64,000 bases of DNA from Halicephalobus mephisto (GCA_009193035.1 SWDT01000100.1:61545-125544), one strand, 5' to 3'; shown: positions 11,646-22,695, numbered from the stretch's first letter. A program made the numbers and translations. Notes: generated by a model not told the origin, from the letters alone.

Positions 11646-11918
11646 CGCTAGGAAGGTGTCGTACAGTCCTTTTTTGCTTCTTTGAAATTGCACAACTACT
11701 GAATGACGAAATACATTCCTGTTTGGGTTTTATTTCGAACAGACCCAAGAAAAAAATTGTTACTTATTCGTAGATATTAGTAATAATTGATTTCTATATT
11801 AAAATTTGAAAATCGGGCAGAATTTACGTAAAAACTGCAAGTTTAGAAGTAAACGAACTTCGTGAATAATCACTTGCTTCACATTTTTGAGTTTTGAATT
11901 TTGATTATTGCATTTCAG

Positions 11919-13001
11919 ATGGATGAATTGGACAGAATCAGAGGGGTCATTTTCGGGCAATTAGTGGGGGATGCCCTTGGAGCCAGATATGAGTTCCGAC
12001 CCAGAAAGAGAGTCTCTCAAATGATAAAGGAAGACAGAAGAGAAGATTCGTTCCTCCCTATGATTGGAAGAAGAGATCCAGGACAGATAACTGACGATTC
12101 TGAAATGGCTCTCGCCTTGATGGAAAGTTTGCTAGAGAAGAAGGGCTTTGATCAAGCCGATGTTGCAAGAAACTATGTTAGATGGCGCGAATGTCATCCT
12201 CCAGATATTGGACATACCACAACTAAAGCACTGAAAGGAAACCAGGGATTTTTGAAGGAAGACAAGAAAAATAAGCTTCTGAAGAACATCTTGAAGAACG
12301 TGAGGGATCAAAATTCAGCGAGTCTGAGTAACGGTAGTCTGATGAGACAGAGTCCGCTGGGGATTGCTTTCAGGAATGATCCTAACCTTCTGGATTTCGT
12401 GGAGAGTGACACCAGGTTGACCCACATACACCAAACTGCCATTGATGCCAGTTGTATCTACAGTTTGGCCATTGCTGGCTTGATTAAAGCCAAATCTCCT
12501 CAGGTGATTTTCTATTCATGAATATATTTTCTTAAATTTTTGCTTTAGGATCTCCTCGAAGAATTAATCAATCACCCAATTTCTGTCAGAAACCCTCTCA
12601 TTCACGAATTTTTAACCTCAGCTCGTACCCATCCAACTCCAGTTAAACTCAGCAATGGCTCTACTACTAATGGAGATTATCATTATATAGGATACCTCGG
12701 AGTAGCTTTTCAAGGAGCTTTCTATCAACTTCTTCACTCCACATCTTTCGAAAAAGGTTATTTTATTTTCATTTTTTCGTAATAGAGTGGTTTAGGGTTG
12801 GAAGAAACAATCTTACGAGGAGGAGACACGGACACTAATGGATGTATCGCTGCTGCTTTGCTTGGAGCCAGATTCGGAGCAACTGCAATCCCCCAAGAGT
12901 GGATCGACACCGTCAAATCAGGCGAACCAAAACATCCTTCATTGGAGTTCTTACATTTGGACAAGATTGAAGAGAAAATCAAAGCCTTGGCTTCTCTGTG
13001 A
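11919..13001 (+). CDS. ADP-ribosylglycohydrolase (DraG/ARH family), copy 2
   Basis: Same three-exon structure as copy 1: 11919-12503, 12549-12756 and 12796-13001, 332 aa. Key motifs are intact: GQLVGDALGARYEF, TDDSEMALAL, SNGSLMRQSPLGIAF and GGDTDTNGCIAAALLGA. I chose the ATG at 11919 because gcatttcag immediately precedes it. An in-frame upstream ATG at 11901 would place the acceptor inside the ORF. Copy 2 is almost identical to copy 3 at 29 kb over the whole gene and about 100 bp downstream, and the shared block ends in an aminotransferase relic. From the SNGSLMR region to the end of exon 1 it also matches copy 1 almost base for base, continuing 22 bases into intron 1. The biological substrate cannot be told from sequence. 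Confidence 0.9.
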
Positions 13002-13023
13002 TTATTCTAAATAAATTCACTTG

Positions 13024-13128
13024 ATCATTTTCTTTAAATTCTTGCCTAGAATGTTACCCAATTTCATAATCTTATTGCTGAAACAATAACCAACAGCTAA
13101 GTTCATTTCATTGACTAGTTTCTTTGTT
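13024..13128 (-). pseudogene. Aminotransferase C-terminal fragment (relic)
   Basis: Translated on the minus strand, the segment reads KKLVNEMNLAVGYCFSN then KIMKLGNILGKNLK. This aligns with the C-terminus of the aminotransferase at 41.5-42.9 kb (KKLANGIRLAIAYPLVDE, VMEAARILCKSLK). Only about 35 codons remain, it lacks the rest of the enzyme, and it lies 3' to 3' with glycohydrolase copy 2. The same relic, longer, follows copy 3. Confidence 0.75.
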
Positions 13129-14009
13129 AACGATAATCTTTGAGACCAAAATCATAATCCATTATGAATATGATTATCATGTTTTCTATTGTCTAATAGT
13201 TTCACTCTCTTCATTCAGAATTTTATCCTTTCAAATAATTTTTTTTATTATTCGATTAGCATATTAAATTCTAAGGTAAACAGATTTAAGAACGAAAGAA
13301 ACGAAATAAAGGTTATGAAATTGGGGAGTAACTGGCATACGATTATGGACGACATTCATCTGCTGTCGTGAATTGTTCATTATAAACTGAAAAATTGCAA
13401 AAGAAGCTGCAAATATACATAGCTAGATCGCTTTTAGCAATCCGATCAGGAAAACTACTACATTTCTCTGTGCACATCAGTTATTTCTTCTCATAAGATG
13501 TATGCAAGTGCAAATTATTTTGTGTTTTTTCTTTCCTTTTTAAGCCGTAGCGCAGTAATAACATGTAAGCGTACAAGGTTAGGTAATTTTACATTCTCAA
13601 TATAGAAGTTCGACGTCAGCAAGAACAAATAGCACTTATAGTTGAATATACCTTAAACAAATCTACATTATAACAAAAAAGTCTATTTCTTCAATTACAA
13701 GAGCAGAGGACAAGGACCATGGAGACTTGCTTCGTCCATATAGCTTTTCCTAGAGTACAACATACAGTATACATCAAAAGCAAGTAGTTTTACAACACAT
13801 CAGAAGAGAATCTGAGTGGTATTTAATTTGATGATTTTTTAGTAATGTAAAGTTGAAAAATGTAAACTTAAGGGTAGAGCAGATAAATAGATCTACATAC
13901 TGTGCTGTTACAGATATCAAATATTACTATATCTAATTAATTCAATTGTTTATATTTGTCAGCATTTCCAATCCTATTCCTAAGTTAATCGTGTAGTATA
14001 GGTTGTTTG

Positions 14010-14292
14010 GATGTCGATGGAGTGACATCTTGGGAGCTCCTTGATTGAGCAGAAAACTGTTGGTTCCTACTATTAGCAATTAAGCTTGTTTATCTTAACA
14101 TAAGCACAGAACAGAAAGAGGAAAGGTCCTCATTTGGCCGAAGTCAAACTCGGACCAGATCAGAATGGATTTTCTTAAAAGACTGGCTCTCTGACACTTT
14201 AGTCTCACTTCACAGGCGTCGGCTGACTGGGCGGAGCTTTGGGCATCCTGTCTAGACCTTTGAAGGTTTAACTCCGATCTTTATGCCTACAA
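14010..14292. repeat. ~283-bp repeat, copy 1 of 2
   Basis: Shares most of its length with 20623-20904. Blocks of near-identity include tactattagcaattaagct and cttcacaggcgtcggctgac, continuing tgggcggagctttggg. It contains a potential stem, CCGAAGTCAAACTCGG. The GC-rich 3' half is better conserved than the flanks, which suggests a transposable element or a structured RNA, not neutral spacer. No target duplication was found. Confidence 0.75.
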
Positions 14293-14553
14293 CTGTTTAA
14301 TCATAATTGAACGTTTCAACATAATTGATCTGCTTTTAAACATGACAGTAAAAAGCACTTCAGGTTTAAAGATAACTTTTGTAATTCTTGTTATCGTTTG
14401 TCATACTCAAATTCTAGAACTTCTGAGAATTAAAAGCATAAAATACAGTTTTATACATCTAATATGGTTACTCTATCATTTTTCGCAAAATTCAAAAATA
14501 ACATCACTTTTAAATGAGTGTACTGATATTTGAGAACCCAATATTTATCCACT

Positions 14554-14571
14554 ATGTGATTAACAAAATTA
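14554..14571 (+). promoter_or_regulatory. Receptor promoter motif class C (locus 1)
   Basis: ATGTGATTAACAAAATTA starts 79 bases before the ATG. The same element, ATGTAATTAGTAAAATTA in locus 5, sits at 78-79 bases in loci 2, 5 and 10. The TAATTAG core is homeodomain-like. Confidence 0.5.
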
Positions 14572-14632
14572 TACCTTTATTGACATCGTTTTTACATCTT
14601 AGAGTGTTTAAACTGAGAATAATTTTTCAATC

Positions 14633-15616
14633 ATGATCGCAAACGAAATTGTTTTAGGCCAACTTGTCTATATCATTCCATCTATTCTGTTATATATTGT
14701 TGAAATTTATGTCATGTTCTTTGGAGTTCATAGATCTGAATTCAATAAGTCACCTTTTAATCAAATATTCTTCATTTATGCCGTGAACAATATAATTGCT
14801 GAAGTGCTGTACTACTTTTTCTTTCGAATGACTACTACTCCTGTATTTTTCGGATTATTCGAGCATCTATTGGGTCATCATATTCTTTTGGTGTTATGTT
14901 ACCAATTACTTTACCATACTTCACTGGTGACTAATCTTTTGGATTTAGTTCTGAGTCTAAATCGGTTTAGCTCAGTTATGATACCTGTGCAACATAACTA
15001 TTTTTGGGTTGGTAAAATTAAATGGATTGTAGCTTTCATGATGATCTTTCCATACATCTGTTTCTGGACCTTTCCGTTCCAGCAAATAACGATGATATAC
15101 AAAAACAATAGTCAGAATTACTACATGGCAAAATTGAAATCACCGCCGATAACTTGGTTTTCTTCCCCAAGTATCCTCGGAACCTGTGTTACTGTGACTT
15201 GTGTCGGCTGTTTCATATGCAATGCGTATGTTGGATTTAAACTACACCGAAGAAAAAACAACATAATCAGTTCCAAGGAAAAACAGGAGAAAATATATTT
15301 TCTCTTCACAATGTGTATTTTTGCGAATCAACTCTTGAGTTGTTCTACTCAGGTAATTTGCTTTTAATATATTTTAAAAATAGTAAAATTTCAGTGGATG
15401 TTAAATTATGTTAATAAAGATATATGGGAATTTATACTAAGGCATCAATTTATCATAGCCGATCTCGCTAATATGCTCCCTCCTTGGGCAATGTTCTTGA
15501 TGAGTTCTAACTTAAGAAAAGCTATATATAAAACTTTGATTACGAATTCTCAACAGACCACCAAAGTAGCTACTACAATGAGAATCTCTACAAATAATAA
15601 TCATCAGGTATTCTAA
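14633..15616 (+). CDS. Srg-like chemoreceptor, locus 1
   Basis: Nematode serpentine receptor of the Srg type: a seven-transmembrane protein expected in the ciliary or plasma membrane of sensory neurons. Exons are 14633-15352 (240 codons) and 15395-15616, phase 0, giving 313 aa. Hydrophobic segments lie at about residues 9-30, 44-64, 83-109, 129-147, 181-202, 220-240 and 254-277. Family landmarks are YIIPSILLY in TM1, LSLNRF after TM3 (residues 108-112, where DRY sits in other GPCRs), KIKW before TM4, QEKIYFLF before TM6 and IADLANMLPPWAMFLMSS in TM7. The tail is short and Ser/Thr/Asn-rich. ATG context is caatcATG. Residues 110-125 (NRFSSVMIPVQHNYFW) are shared only with locus 10. The ligand is unknown. 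Confidence 0.9.
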
Positions 15617-16105
15617 AGTAGATTTATTGAAGCGAAATTATTCAGCCATAAATATGTATAGTCATTTTTCTCATGGATAGAAGGGTGCCAACCATTGTGA
15701 AATCCGAAACTGAACCCTTTAAGTTAACAGGGTTTCACAGCACTGGTCTTCTTGTTCTTGATCAAAAGACAAAGTTTCACTACAGTTGCGAATATATTGA
15801 GTTGTAATTAGGATGTCTTAGCCATAACTATTGTTTCTGACAATTTGGCGATCTTAGATAATAATAATGTAAATCCAAATTTGTGTTATAATTAGGAGCT
15901 TCACTATGATTAATGTTAAACCCAATGTAGTATGATCTATCAAATGTTATATTTCTGTCATATAAATTTTAAAACCTTAAAATTAATAAAAGACAAAAAA
16001 TGTTTTAATAACATAAGAATAAATCTACCTAAGTATTGAATACTTCAATATGGTTGATCACTTTTTAAATATATGATAATAAAAAATTTAATTTTCTATC
16101 GAAAT

Positions 16106-16346
16106 TGTTGGATCGGACACTCCACCCTTAGAGGAAAGCGCAACCAACAGGAAGCGTTTGGTTCTGAACGGATTCTCTTAGCACCGACAAAGGAACATAT
16201 AGTTTCTCTTGGCAGGAATTGTTATTGTGTTTGTAGTGTGTGTCGAGTCAGACACAGTATTTTATATTGTGCCTTAAGCATTTGTAAGATAAACCTTTTC
16301 TATAAATCTATCTTTCTTATCTGTAAGCAGGCCGCTCTGACCAACA
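16106..16346. mobile_element. Candidate solo LTR, 241 bp
   Basis: The segment begins TGTTGGATCGG and ends CTGACCAACA, giving perfect 6-bp terminal inverted repeats TGTTGG/CCAACA with retroviral-type TG...CA ends. The flanking pentamers are gaaat (16101-16105) and aaaat (16347-16351), a 5-bp duplication with one mismatch. Its composition differs from the flanks (for example gtgtgtcgagtcagacac). No internal coding region is present, as expected after LTR-LTR recombination. No second copy is in the window, so the call rests on termini alone. Confidence 0.5.
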
Positions 16347-16532
16347 AAAATAAAATTCATTATTATCATTTGATGCTTCACATCATACAATTACCCAGAA
16401 CCACCAAGTATAAAAGTTCATACCGTATGCGTTGGTACATGAAGATAACAATTAATGTGTCATTTTAAACTTTAAAACGTCTCTAACGTTATGTAAGAAC
16501 CTCTTTACTTTGAACCTGGCATGCCATTGACC

Positions 16533-16550
16533 ATACAATTAGTAAAATTA
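16533..16550 (+). promoter_or_regulatory. Receptor promoter motif class C (locus 2)
   Basis: ATACAATTAGTAAAATTA starts 79 bases before the ATG, matching the class C element of loci 1, 5 and 10 in sequence and position. Confidence 0.5.
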
Positions 16551-16611
16551 TAACTTTACAAAGGGCGTATTTGCATTTTGAGATAGTCAAAATTCAAACC
16601 ATTTTGTCACC

Positions 16612-17531
16612 ATGATTGCAAACGAAATGGTTTTAGGCCAACTTGTCTATATTATTCCATCTATTCTATTATATTTCGTCGAAATTTATGTTATGTTCTT
16701 CGGAATATACAAATCCAAGTTTAACAAACTATCTTTCAATCAAATATTCTTCATTTACGCTGTAAACAATATAATCGCTGAAATACTGTACTACTTTTTC
16801 TTCAGAATGACTACCGCTTCTGTATTTTTCGGATTATTTGAGCACCTATTGGGCTACCATATTGTTCTGGTGTTGTTAAGACAAGTACTTTACCATACTT
16901 CACTGGTGACTAACCTCTTGGATTTAGTTCTAAGCATGAATAGATTTAGTGCGATTGTGATGCCCATGAAATATAAACATTTTTGGATTGGCAAGATTAA
17001 ATGGATTGTGGTCTTCATGGTGATCTTTCCGTACATCTGTTTCTGGACCTTTCCGTTCCAGCAAATAACGATGATATACAAGAATGATACCAAGAATTAT
17101 CTTATGATTCCACAGAAATTACCGCCGATAACTTGGCCTTCTACTGGAAGTATCCTCGGAACCTGTGTCACCGTGACCTGTCTTGGTTGTTTCGTATGCA
17201 ATGCGTATGTTGGATTTAAACTGCACCGAAGAAAAAACAACATAATCAGTTCCAATGAACAACAAGAAAAACTGTATTTCCTCTTCACTTTGTGTATTTT
17301 TGCGAATCAACTCTTGAGTTGTTCTACCCAGGTAATTCGCGTTTAACGTATTTTTAAGAATAGTAAATTTTTCAGTGGATGTTAGGTTATGTTAATAAGG
17401 ATATATGGCAATTCATTATGAGGCATCAGTTTGTAATTGCTGATCTCGCTAATATGCTTCCCCCGTGGGCAATGCTCCTGATGAATGCTACCCTAGAAAA
17501 GCTATCTATGATACTGTACTTAAGAAGATAA
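16612..17531 (+). CDS. Srg-like chemoreceptor, locus 2 (frameshifted tail)
   Basis: Exon 1 is 16612-17331 (240 codons), intact and close to locus 1. Exon 2 starts at 17376 after ttttcag. All seven membrane segments are present up to LPPWAMLLMNATL. Directly after TM7 the paralogs read ctaagaaaagct, but here the sequence is ctagaaaagct (about 17494). This one-base deletion replaces the usual RKAIY tail with EKLSMILYLRR and a stop at 17529-17531, giving 291 aa. The original frame would have run to about 17596. The core is intact, so a receptor with a changed intracellular tail is possible. The basic RK pair after TM7, normally kept in this family, is lost, which may impair trafficking. Early pseudogenisation is an equal possibility. 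Confidence 0.75.
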
Positions 17532-19433
17532 AACCAACTCCTGCAAAAACTACTCTCGTGCTAAGCACTATAAATACCAATCGTCAACTATTCTGAAGTA
17601 GTTTTATCGAACCTTATTATTTATTTATAAATACTTGACGTTCCTCATGTTCATATTGTTTCTAATCACTATTGATTCCACAATCTGTTTCAACTAACAA
17701 ATAGCTATTTTCATCGAATATTTTGTCTTCTAGCTGAAAAAGAAAATACCACAATAAAATTTGTAGTTCTATATTATGAAAAAGTTCTAAATTTATTTGT
17801 TCTTTGGTGTAATAAAGCCATTCAAAATCCTTAAACATTAAAATGCACCATATGTCAGTATGCTGATAATAGGGATCCTGTGTTTAAATATCAAAGTTGT
17901 TTCGATGTTGAACATATGTAATTTGAATAGTCTTTTCCACCCACTAACAATATAACACGAAAACAGTAGGGCTTACTTTACTCTTATAACACAACATTAA
18001 TTTCCACAGAAATTTTGAAAAAAAAAAATATACAAGAAAAAAACTGTTTTTGATTAAGAGTAAGAAAAGGGGATATTAAAACAGAAAAATAGAAGACACT
18101 TATTAGTGGTAATAATAAATTTTGACTTATCAATAAGTTCACGTTTTCGGTTGCATGATAGTTGTTCCTTTGGGGCAGGTAATCTTTAGTTTACACTCAT
18201 TTCGGGATTTTTTGGTTCAAAACCAACTCTGGATTATTTGATAGACATAAGGTTAACTTAGACTAAAAAGACTGGTTTAAAGACGGAAAGAAATATCTCA
18301 GGAAATCAGGGGAGTAACTGTTGCACAGTCAAGAATATTATCATCATAAGCCGTAATTCTCAGCTCCAAAATGACACAAAATAACATGTTTTTCGGCACT
18401 TAGGTTCGAAGTGTGATCACTTCCTCTAAGCAGACAAATTATTCTCTTCCGCAAGATACCGTCAGTGTGATTATTTTCTTTCCGTCTTTAGACTTGGTGG
18501 GTTAATAGCTTAACAATGAAGCTTCTGAAAAGCTTATTTTCAAAATCAAAATCTCACGTACACAGAAAGCAACTGACATTTCCATATATATAGTTCCTAC
18601 AAATCCACATCATGAGGAATGTTTAATTAATTTAATTCATACAGACAGAAGCTGTGAGGGCTCTCTTCGACCGGACTTTTACTAGAACAATGCATACAGT
18701 ACAAATCAAAAGCAATCTGATTTCAAAACAGAACAGAAAGGATTCGGATAACTTGTGAATTAGATGTTTCCGTCATGTGAAGTTTAAAAGAATATACTAA
18801 CTTAAGGGAGCGTCAAATGAATAACTCTGGAGATCCTACTGATACAGCTATCAGATACTACTGTTCTTCATTAATTCAACTTTTTCATATTCATCAATGT
18901 AGAATATATTGGGATTTCCAGTCTCCTTTGTAAGTTAGTTAACCTCCGATTGATCTTTTGATATTGTTACGAAATGGGTTCCAATACGAAATCTACTAAA
19001 AACTTGGAAACCCAGTTGTTCTCAGAAGCGAGCAATATTGGGTGCAGAATTTCCACATATAAGTTGGTTGAGCTCTCCTACTGTTTTAATCCCACATAAA
19101 ATAGAAAGTTAATGTCTTTATTGTCTTTTTAAAGTTTTATTGTCTCTTGTAACAAATTGTCTTTCTATTTATATTGGATTGTGAGCATTATGAACTGGAC
19201 AAATAAGAAAGAACATTTTCCGATTAAAATAGGGATAGATTTGCGTGGAGTATGTTAACATTCGTGCCAATATTAAATGAAACTGGTGTGTAGTATGAAG
19301 GAATTATTTTTAGTTGAATAAAAGAATATCTGCATTAGAAAAGTGGTATCAATTCATGTAGAGAAAAAATTGTACTCTTCTTAAAAGCATGAATACTCTT
19401 TAAACTTCTGATGACCAAACCATATGAGCAACC
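17532..19433. other. Intergenic between receptor loci 2 and 3
   Basis: Spacer of about 1.9 kb made of modules repeated elsewhere in the cluster. A 3'-flank module (gctgataatagggatcctg, gaacatatgtaatttgaat) at 17.8-17.95 kb matches 39.65-39.77 kb almost exactly. A ggggagtaactgttgcacag module lies at 18.3 kb. An upstream module with catacagtac is at about 18.69 kb. A locus-7-like proximal promoter occupies 19.15-19.43 kb. Confidence 0.6.
19341..19356 (+). promoter_or_regulatory. Receptor promoter motif class A (locus 3)
   Basis: AAGTGGTATCAATTCA starts 93 bases before the ATG, exactly as in locus 7. It is related to AAGGTGGTGTCAATCCA at 97 bases in loci 4, 6, 8 and 9. Confidence 0.5.
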
Positions 19434-20405
19434 ATGATTGCGAATGAAATGGTTTAAGGTCACTGGTCTATATCATTCCATCTATTCTGTTATATTTCGG
19501 AGATTTATGTCATGTTCTTCGGAATATACAACAATTTTTAACAAACTATCTTTCAATCAAATATTCCTTATTTACTCTGTGAACAATATAATCGCTGAGA
19601 TACTGTATTACTTTTTCTTCCGCATGGGCTCTGCTCCTATATTTTTTGGATTATTTGAGCATTTAGTTGGTTGTCATATTGTTCTGGTGTTATTTTGGCA
19701 ATTGCTTTTAATTCTTCACTGGCAATTGGTTTTTTAGATTTCTTTCTGAGTCTGAATAGATTTACGGCAGTTGCAATGCCTTTAAGGTACAAACGAATTT
19801 GGGTTGAGAAAATTAAGTGGGTTTGGCTTTCATTGTGATCTTTCCGTACGTCTGCTTTTGGACTTTTCCATTCGAAGAAATAACAATGATTTACCTCAGC
19901 AATAGTCAAGATTATTATATATTTTCAAAAAGACCACCACCGATAACTTGGTTTTCTTCTTCAAGTATCTCTCGAACTTGTGTTACTGTGACTTGTATCG
20001 GTAGTTCATATGCAATGTTTTTGTTGGGCTCAAATTACACCGAAGAAAGAACAACATAGCTATTGCTAATTACCAGCAAGAAAAATTTATTTTTTTATTC
20101 GTAATGTGCATTTTTGCAAATCAACTCTTAAGTTGTTCCACTCAGGTAATTCCGTTTAAACTTATTGAAAATTTACAGTTATTTGCTTTCAGTGGATGTT
20201 CAATTATGTTAATAGTGAGATAAAGCAGGTTATAATTGAACATCAGTTTGTAATAGCCGATCTTGGCTTCACGATCCCCCCATGGGCAATGCTCTTGATG
20301 AATTCCACACTAAGAAAAGCAATTTGTAAAACTATAATGAAGGATGTGAAAAAGACCACTAAAACAACTACGATAATGCTTATTTCTGTAATTAAACACC
20401 GTTAG
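19434..20405 (+). pseudogene. Srg-like chemoreceptor pseudogene, locus 3
   Basis: Homologous over its full length to the other receptors, especially locus 7, but broken many times. An in-frame TAA occurs at about codon 8 (gtttaagg in place of gttttagg). Small deletions lie near 19450, at ttcggagattt (about 19496) and in the loop after TM1. A further indel is at the TM3 start of exon 1 (ttttaattcttcactgg), and single-base losses are at about 19825 and 20008. The splice site gtaattccg and the second exon (20193-20405), with HQFVIADLGFTIPPWAM, are still recognisable. The number of lesions excludes sequencing error. The promoter motif is preserved, so transcription may persist. Confidence 0.9.
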
Positions 20406-20622
20406 ATGTTCTAAGGCATCTGAATTATTTATTCATTTTTTAATATTTGTGATTAATTTTTCCATGATCATAGTGCTGGGAATTGTCATTGAATTCTCAA
20501 CTCTATCTTTGAGATAACATACTCATTTTGATGATCTCTTCTATTCTGCATATAAAAATAAAACTATGCCACTGTAGTAAAATAACGGTAGTAAAATATG
20601 GAGTAAAGGGGTCAGATGGAGG

Positions 20623-20904
20623 GATGTCGATGATGTGACACTTTGGAGCTCCATGATTAAGCGGAAAACTGTTGATTCCTACTATTAGCAATTAAGCTTA
20701 TTTATCTTAACATAAGCATGAAACAAAGGAGGAAGAATCCTCGTTTGACCGAAGTCAAACTCGGACCCGTCTAAAGCTGGAATTTCTCAAAGACTGACTC
20801 TCTAACACTTTAGTCTCACTTCACAGGCGTCGGCTGACTGGGCGGAGCTTTGGGTATTTTGTCTAGGCCGTCTGCGGTTTAAGTCCGATCTTTGTGCCTG
20901 CACC
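20623..20904. repeat. ~283-bp repeat, copy 2 of 2
   Basis: Partner of 14010-14292. The central block (tgactgggcggagctttggg and its flanks) is the most conserved. The copies differ by scattered substitutions and a few short indels. See the first copy for structure. Confidence 0.75.
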
Positions 20905-21673
20905 ACAATAAAAAATTTAATGTCTTGTCAATAAACCATATTTCGAATATTGACGTGTTCTGTACAAATTCAAATGAAATATTGCTCATTATTTACCCAA
21001 TGACAACACGAAATACAATTTAGAAACACTTTAGTCATAATACAAAATATAAAAAACTTAAATAATGACAAGCTTTGTCAGACAATTATGGGGAGATTCG
21101 GCAACTTACTTAAATATCGGGGTCCTGAGTCTCATTCGACTTACCCTCAAAGACAGCTAAACGCCTATAGATTTCGGAGAATCTTGCATTAGAAGCTGAT
21201 TTGTATTTCGCAGCAATGGTAAATTTAACCTTTTGGCATAAGAAGGAACAAATTGATATCCCCTATGACCACATTGTAAAAACATCGATATTGTGACGAA
21301 TAAATTTAGTAAATCTAATTTATATGGATAAAACTTGGGAAAACTCACTTGTGTGTTTTCTAATATAAGACATACAGTACACACCGAAGCCTACTCAGTT
21401 TAGGACAGATCAGAATAAAACTTGGATAACTTTCCAACCGTTATTTTTGAGAAGGGCGTGAACTTGAAGACAAAAGAAACAAATCTGGAGATCACACTGA
21501 CAAAGATATGAAATACTGTTATCTTTCATAATTGCCCTTGTGTATAACTTCTTACTACTTCCAATTCCGTTTCTAAGTTAATAAGAAGCTTTTGATTGAT
21601 CTTAATCTCCACTGTCACCATTGATAAGGTAAAAAAAATTGTTCGGTTGAACATATAAACAATTAAATTAAAA

Positions 21674-21690
21674 AAGGTGGTTCTAACCCA
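21674..21690 (+). promoter_or_regulatory. Receptor promoter motif class A (locus 4)
   Basis: AAGGTGGTTCTAACCCA starts 97 bases before the ATG. A TATTTAAA box follows at 21734-21741, about 37 bases before the ATG, and also recurs in loci 6, 8 and 9. Confidence 0.5.
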
Positions 21691-21770
21691 ATTTCTAAAG
21701 AAAAAACTCTAACCTTATTATTAACATGACTGCTATTTAAAATGCAACAGGAAAAAAATATTTTAAAACC

Positions 21771-22695
21771 ATGATTGCGAATGAAATTGTTTTAGGCCAA
21801 CTTGCCTATATCATTCCATCTATTCTGTTATATTTCGCCGAAATTTATGTTATGTTCTTTGGAACTCACAAATCTGAATTTAGTCAGTCACCTTTTAATC
21901 AAATTTTCTTCATTTACGCTATAAATAATATAATTGCTGAGATATTGTACTACTTTTTCTTCCGCATGAATTCTGCTCCTATATTTTCCGGATTATTCAG
22001 ACAACTACTGGGTTGTAATATTGTTCTTGTGTTATTTTACCAATTGCTTTTCCATACTTCACTAGTGACTAACCTCTTGGATTTAGTTCTGAGTTTGAAT
22101 CGATTTACGGCAGTTGCAATGCCTTTAAGGTACAAACGAATTTGCACTCATAAAATTAAATGGGTTGTGGTTTTCATGGTAATCTTCCCTTACATCTGCT
22201 TTTGGACTTTTCCATTTGAGGAGATAACAATGACTTACAAGAATAATAGTCAGAATTATCTCATGCTAATGAAGAAATCACCGCCGATAGCCTGGCCTTT
22301 TCCCCCAAGTATCCTCGGAACCTGTGTTACTGTGACTTGTGTCGGCTGTTTCATATGCAATGCGTATGTTGGATTCAAATTACACCGAAGAAAAAACAAC
22401 ATAATCAGTTCCAAGGAAAAACAGGAGAAAATATATTTTCTCTTCGTAATGTGCATTTTTGCGAATCAACTCTTGAGTTGTTCTACCCAGGTAATTTGCT
22501 TTTAATATATTTTTAAAAATAGTAAATTTTCAGTGGATGTTAAATTCTGTTAATAAGGGTATATGGGAGTTTATACTGAATCACCAATTTATCATAGCCG
22601 ATCTGGCCAATCTGCTTCCTCCCTGGGCTTTGTTCTTGATGAGTTCTAACTTAAGAAAAGCCATGTGCAAAACTCTAATTAAGAATTTCAAGTAG
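21771..22695 (+). CDS. Srg-like chemoreceptor, locus 4 (shortened tail)
   Basis: Exons are 21771-22490 (240 codons) and 22534-22695, giving 293 aa. All family landmarks and seven membrane segments are present: YIIPSILLY, LSLNRF, NLLDLVLSL, KEKQEKIYFLF and IADLANLLPPWALFLMSS. Compared with locus 9, whose exon 2 is otherwise nearly identical, a CAG codon has become TAG at 22693-22695 and removes the last 16 residues of the tail. The downstream codons remain alignable, so the change is recent. The core should still fold. The loss removes part of a Ser/Asn-rich tail of unknown role. Exon 1 shares the segment from FFRMNSAPIFSGLFRQ onward with locus 8. Confidence 0.82.

Larger units (their letters stand above)
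9475..11918. other. Repeat-rich intergenic region between glycohydrolase copies 1 and 2
   Basis: No host gene was supported. It contains a dispersed repeat family around 9957-10330 and 10790-10900, split by a 5'-truncated retrotransposon (10389-10706). A 172-bp-period duplication follows at 11341-11645. The sequence just after copy 1 (ggataattttctttaa) faintly recalls the aminotransferase relics seen after copies 2 and 3. Confidence 0.6.
13129..14632. other. Intergenic region before the receptor cluster
   Basis: No gene was supported. From about 13.48 kb the sequence resembles the upstream modules of later receptor genes (acatacagtatacatcaaaa, agatctacatactgtgctg), so the first tandem unit starts here. 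A 283-bp repeat at 14010-14292 recurs at 20.6 kb. Confidence 0.6.
15617..16611. other. Intergenic with solo-LTR candidate
   Basis: Spacer between receptor loci 1 and 2, with no supported gene. It includes an LTR-like insertion at 16106-16346. The 131-codon ORF overlapping that element has no recognisable domain and is not annotated as a gene. Confidence 0.6.
20406..21770. other. Intergenic between receptor loci 3 and 4
   Basis: No gene supported. It contains the second copy of the 283-bp repeat (20623-20904). A block from about 21.16 kb to the locus 4 start is nearly identical to 36.12-36.72 kb upstream of locus 9. Confidence 0.6.

Noticed and set aside
11901..11918. Upstream ATG of glycohydrolase copy 2
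   Set aside because: The same reasoning applies: gcatttcag abuts the conserved ATG, and copy 1 has no equivalent upstream codons.
16073..16468. 131-codon ORF
   Set aside because: It straddles the solo-LTR candidate and both flanks, has no recognisable domain, and lacks homology to the receptor genes.
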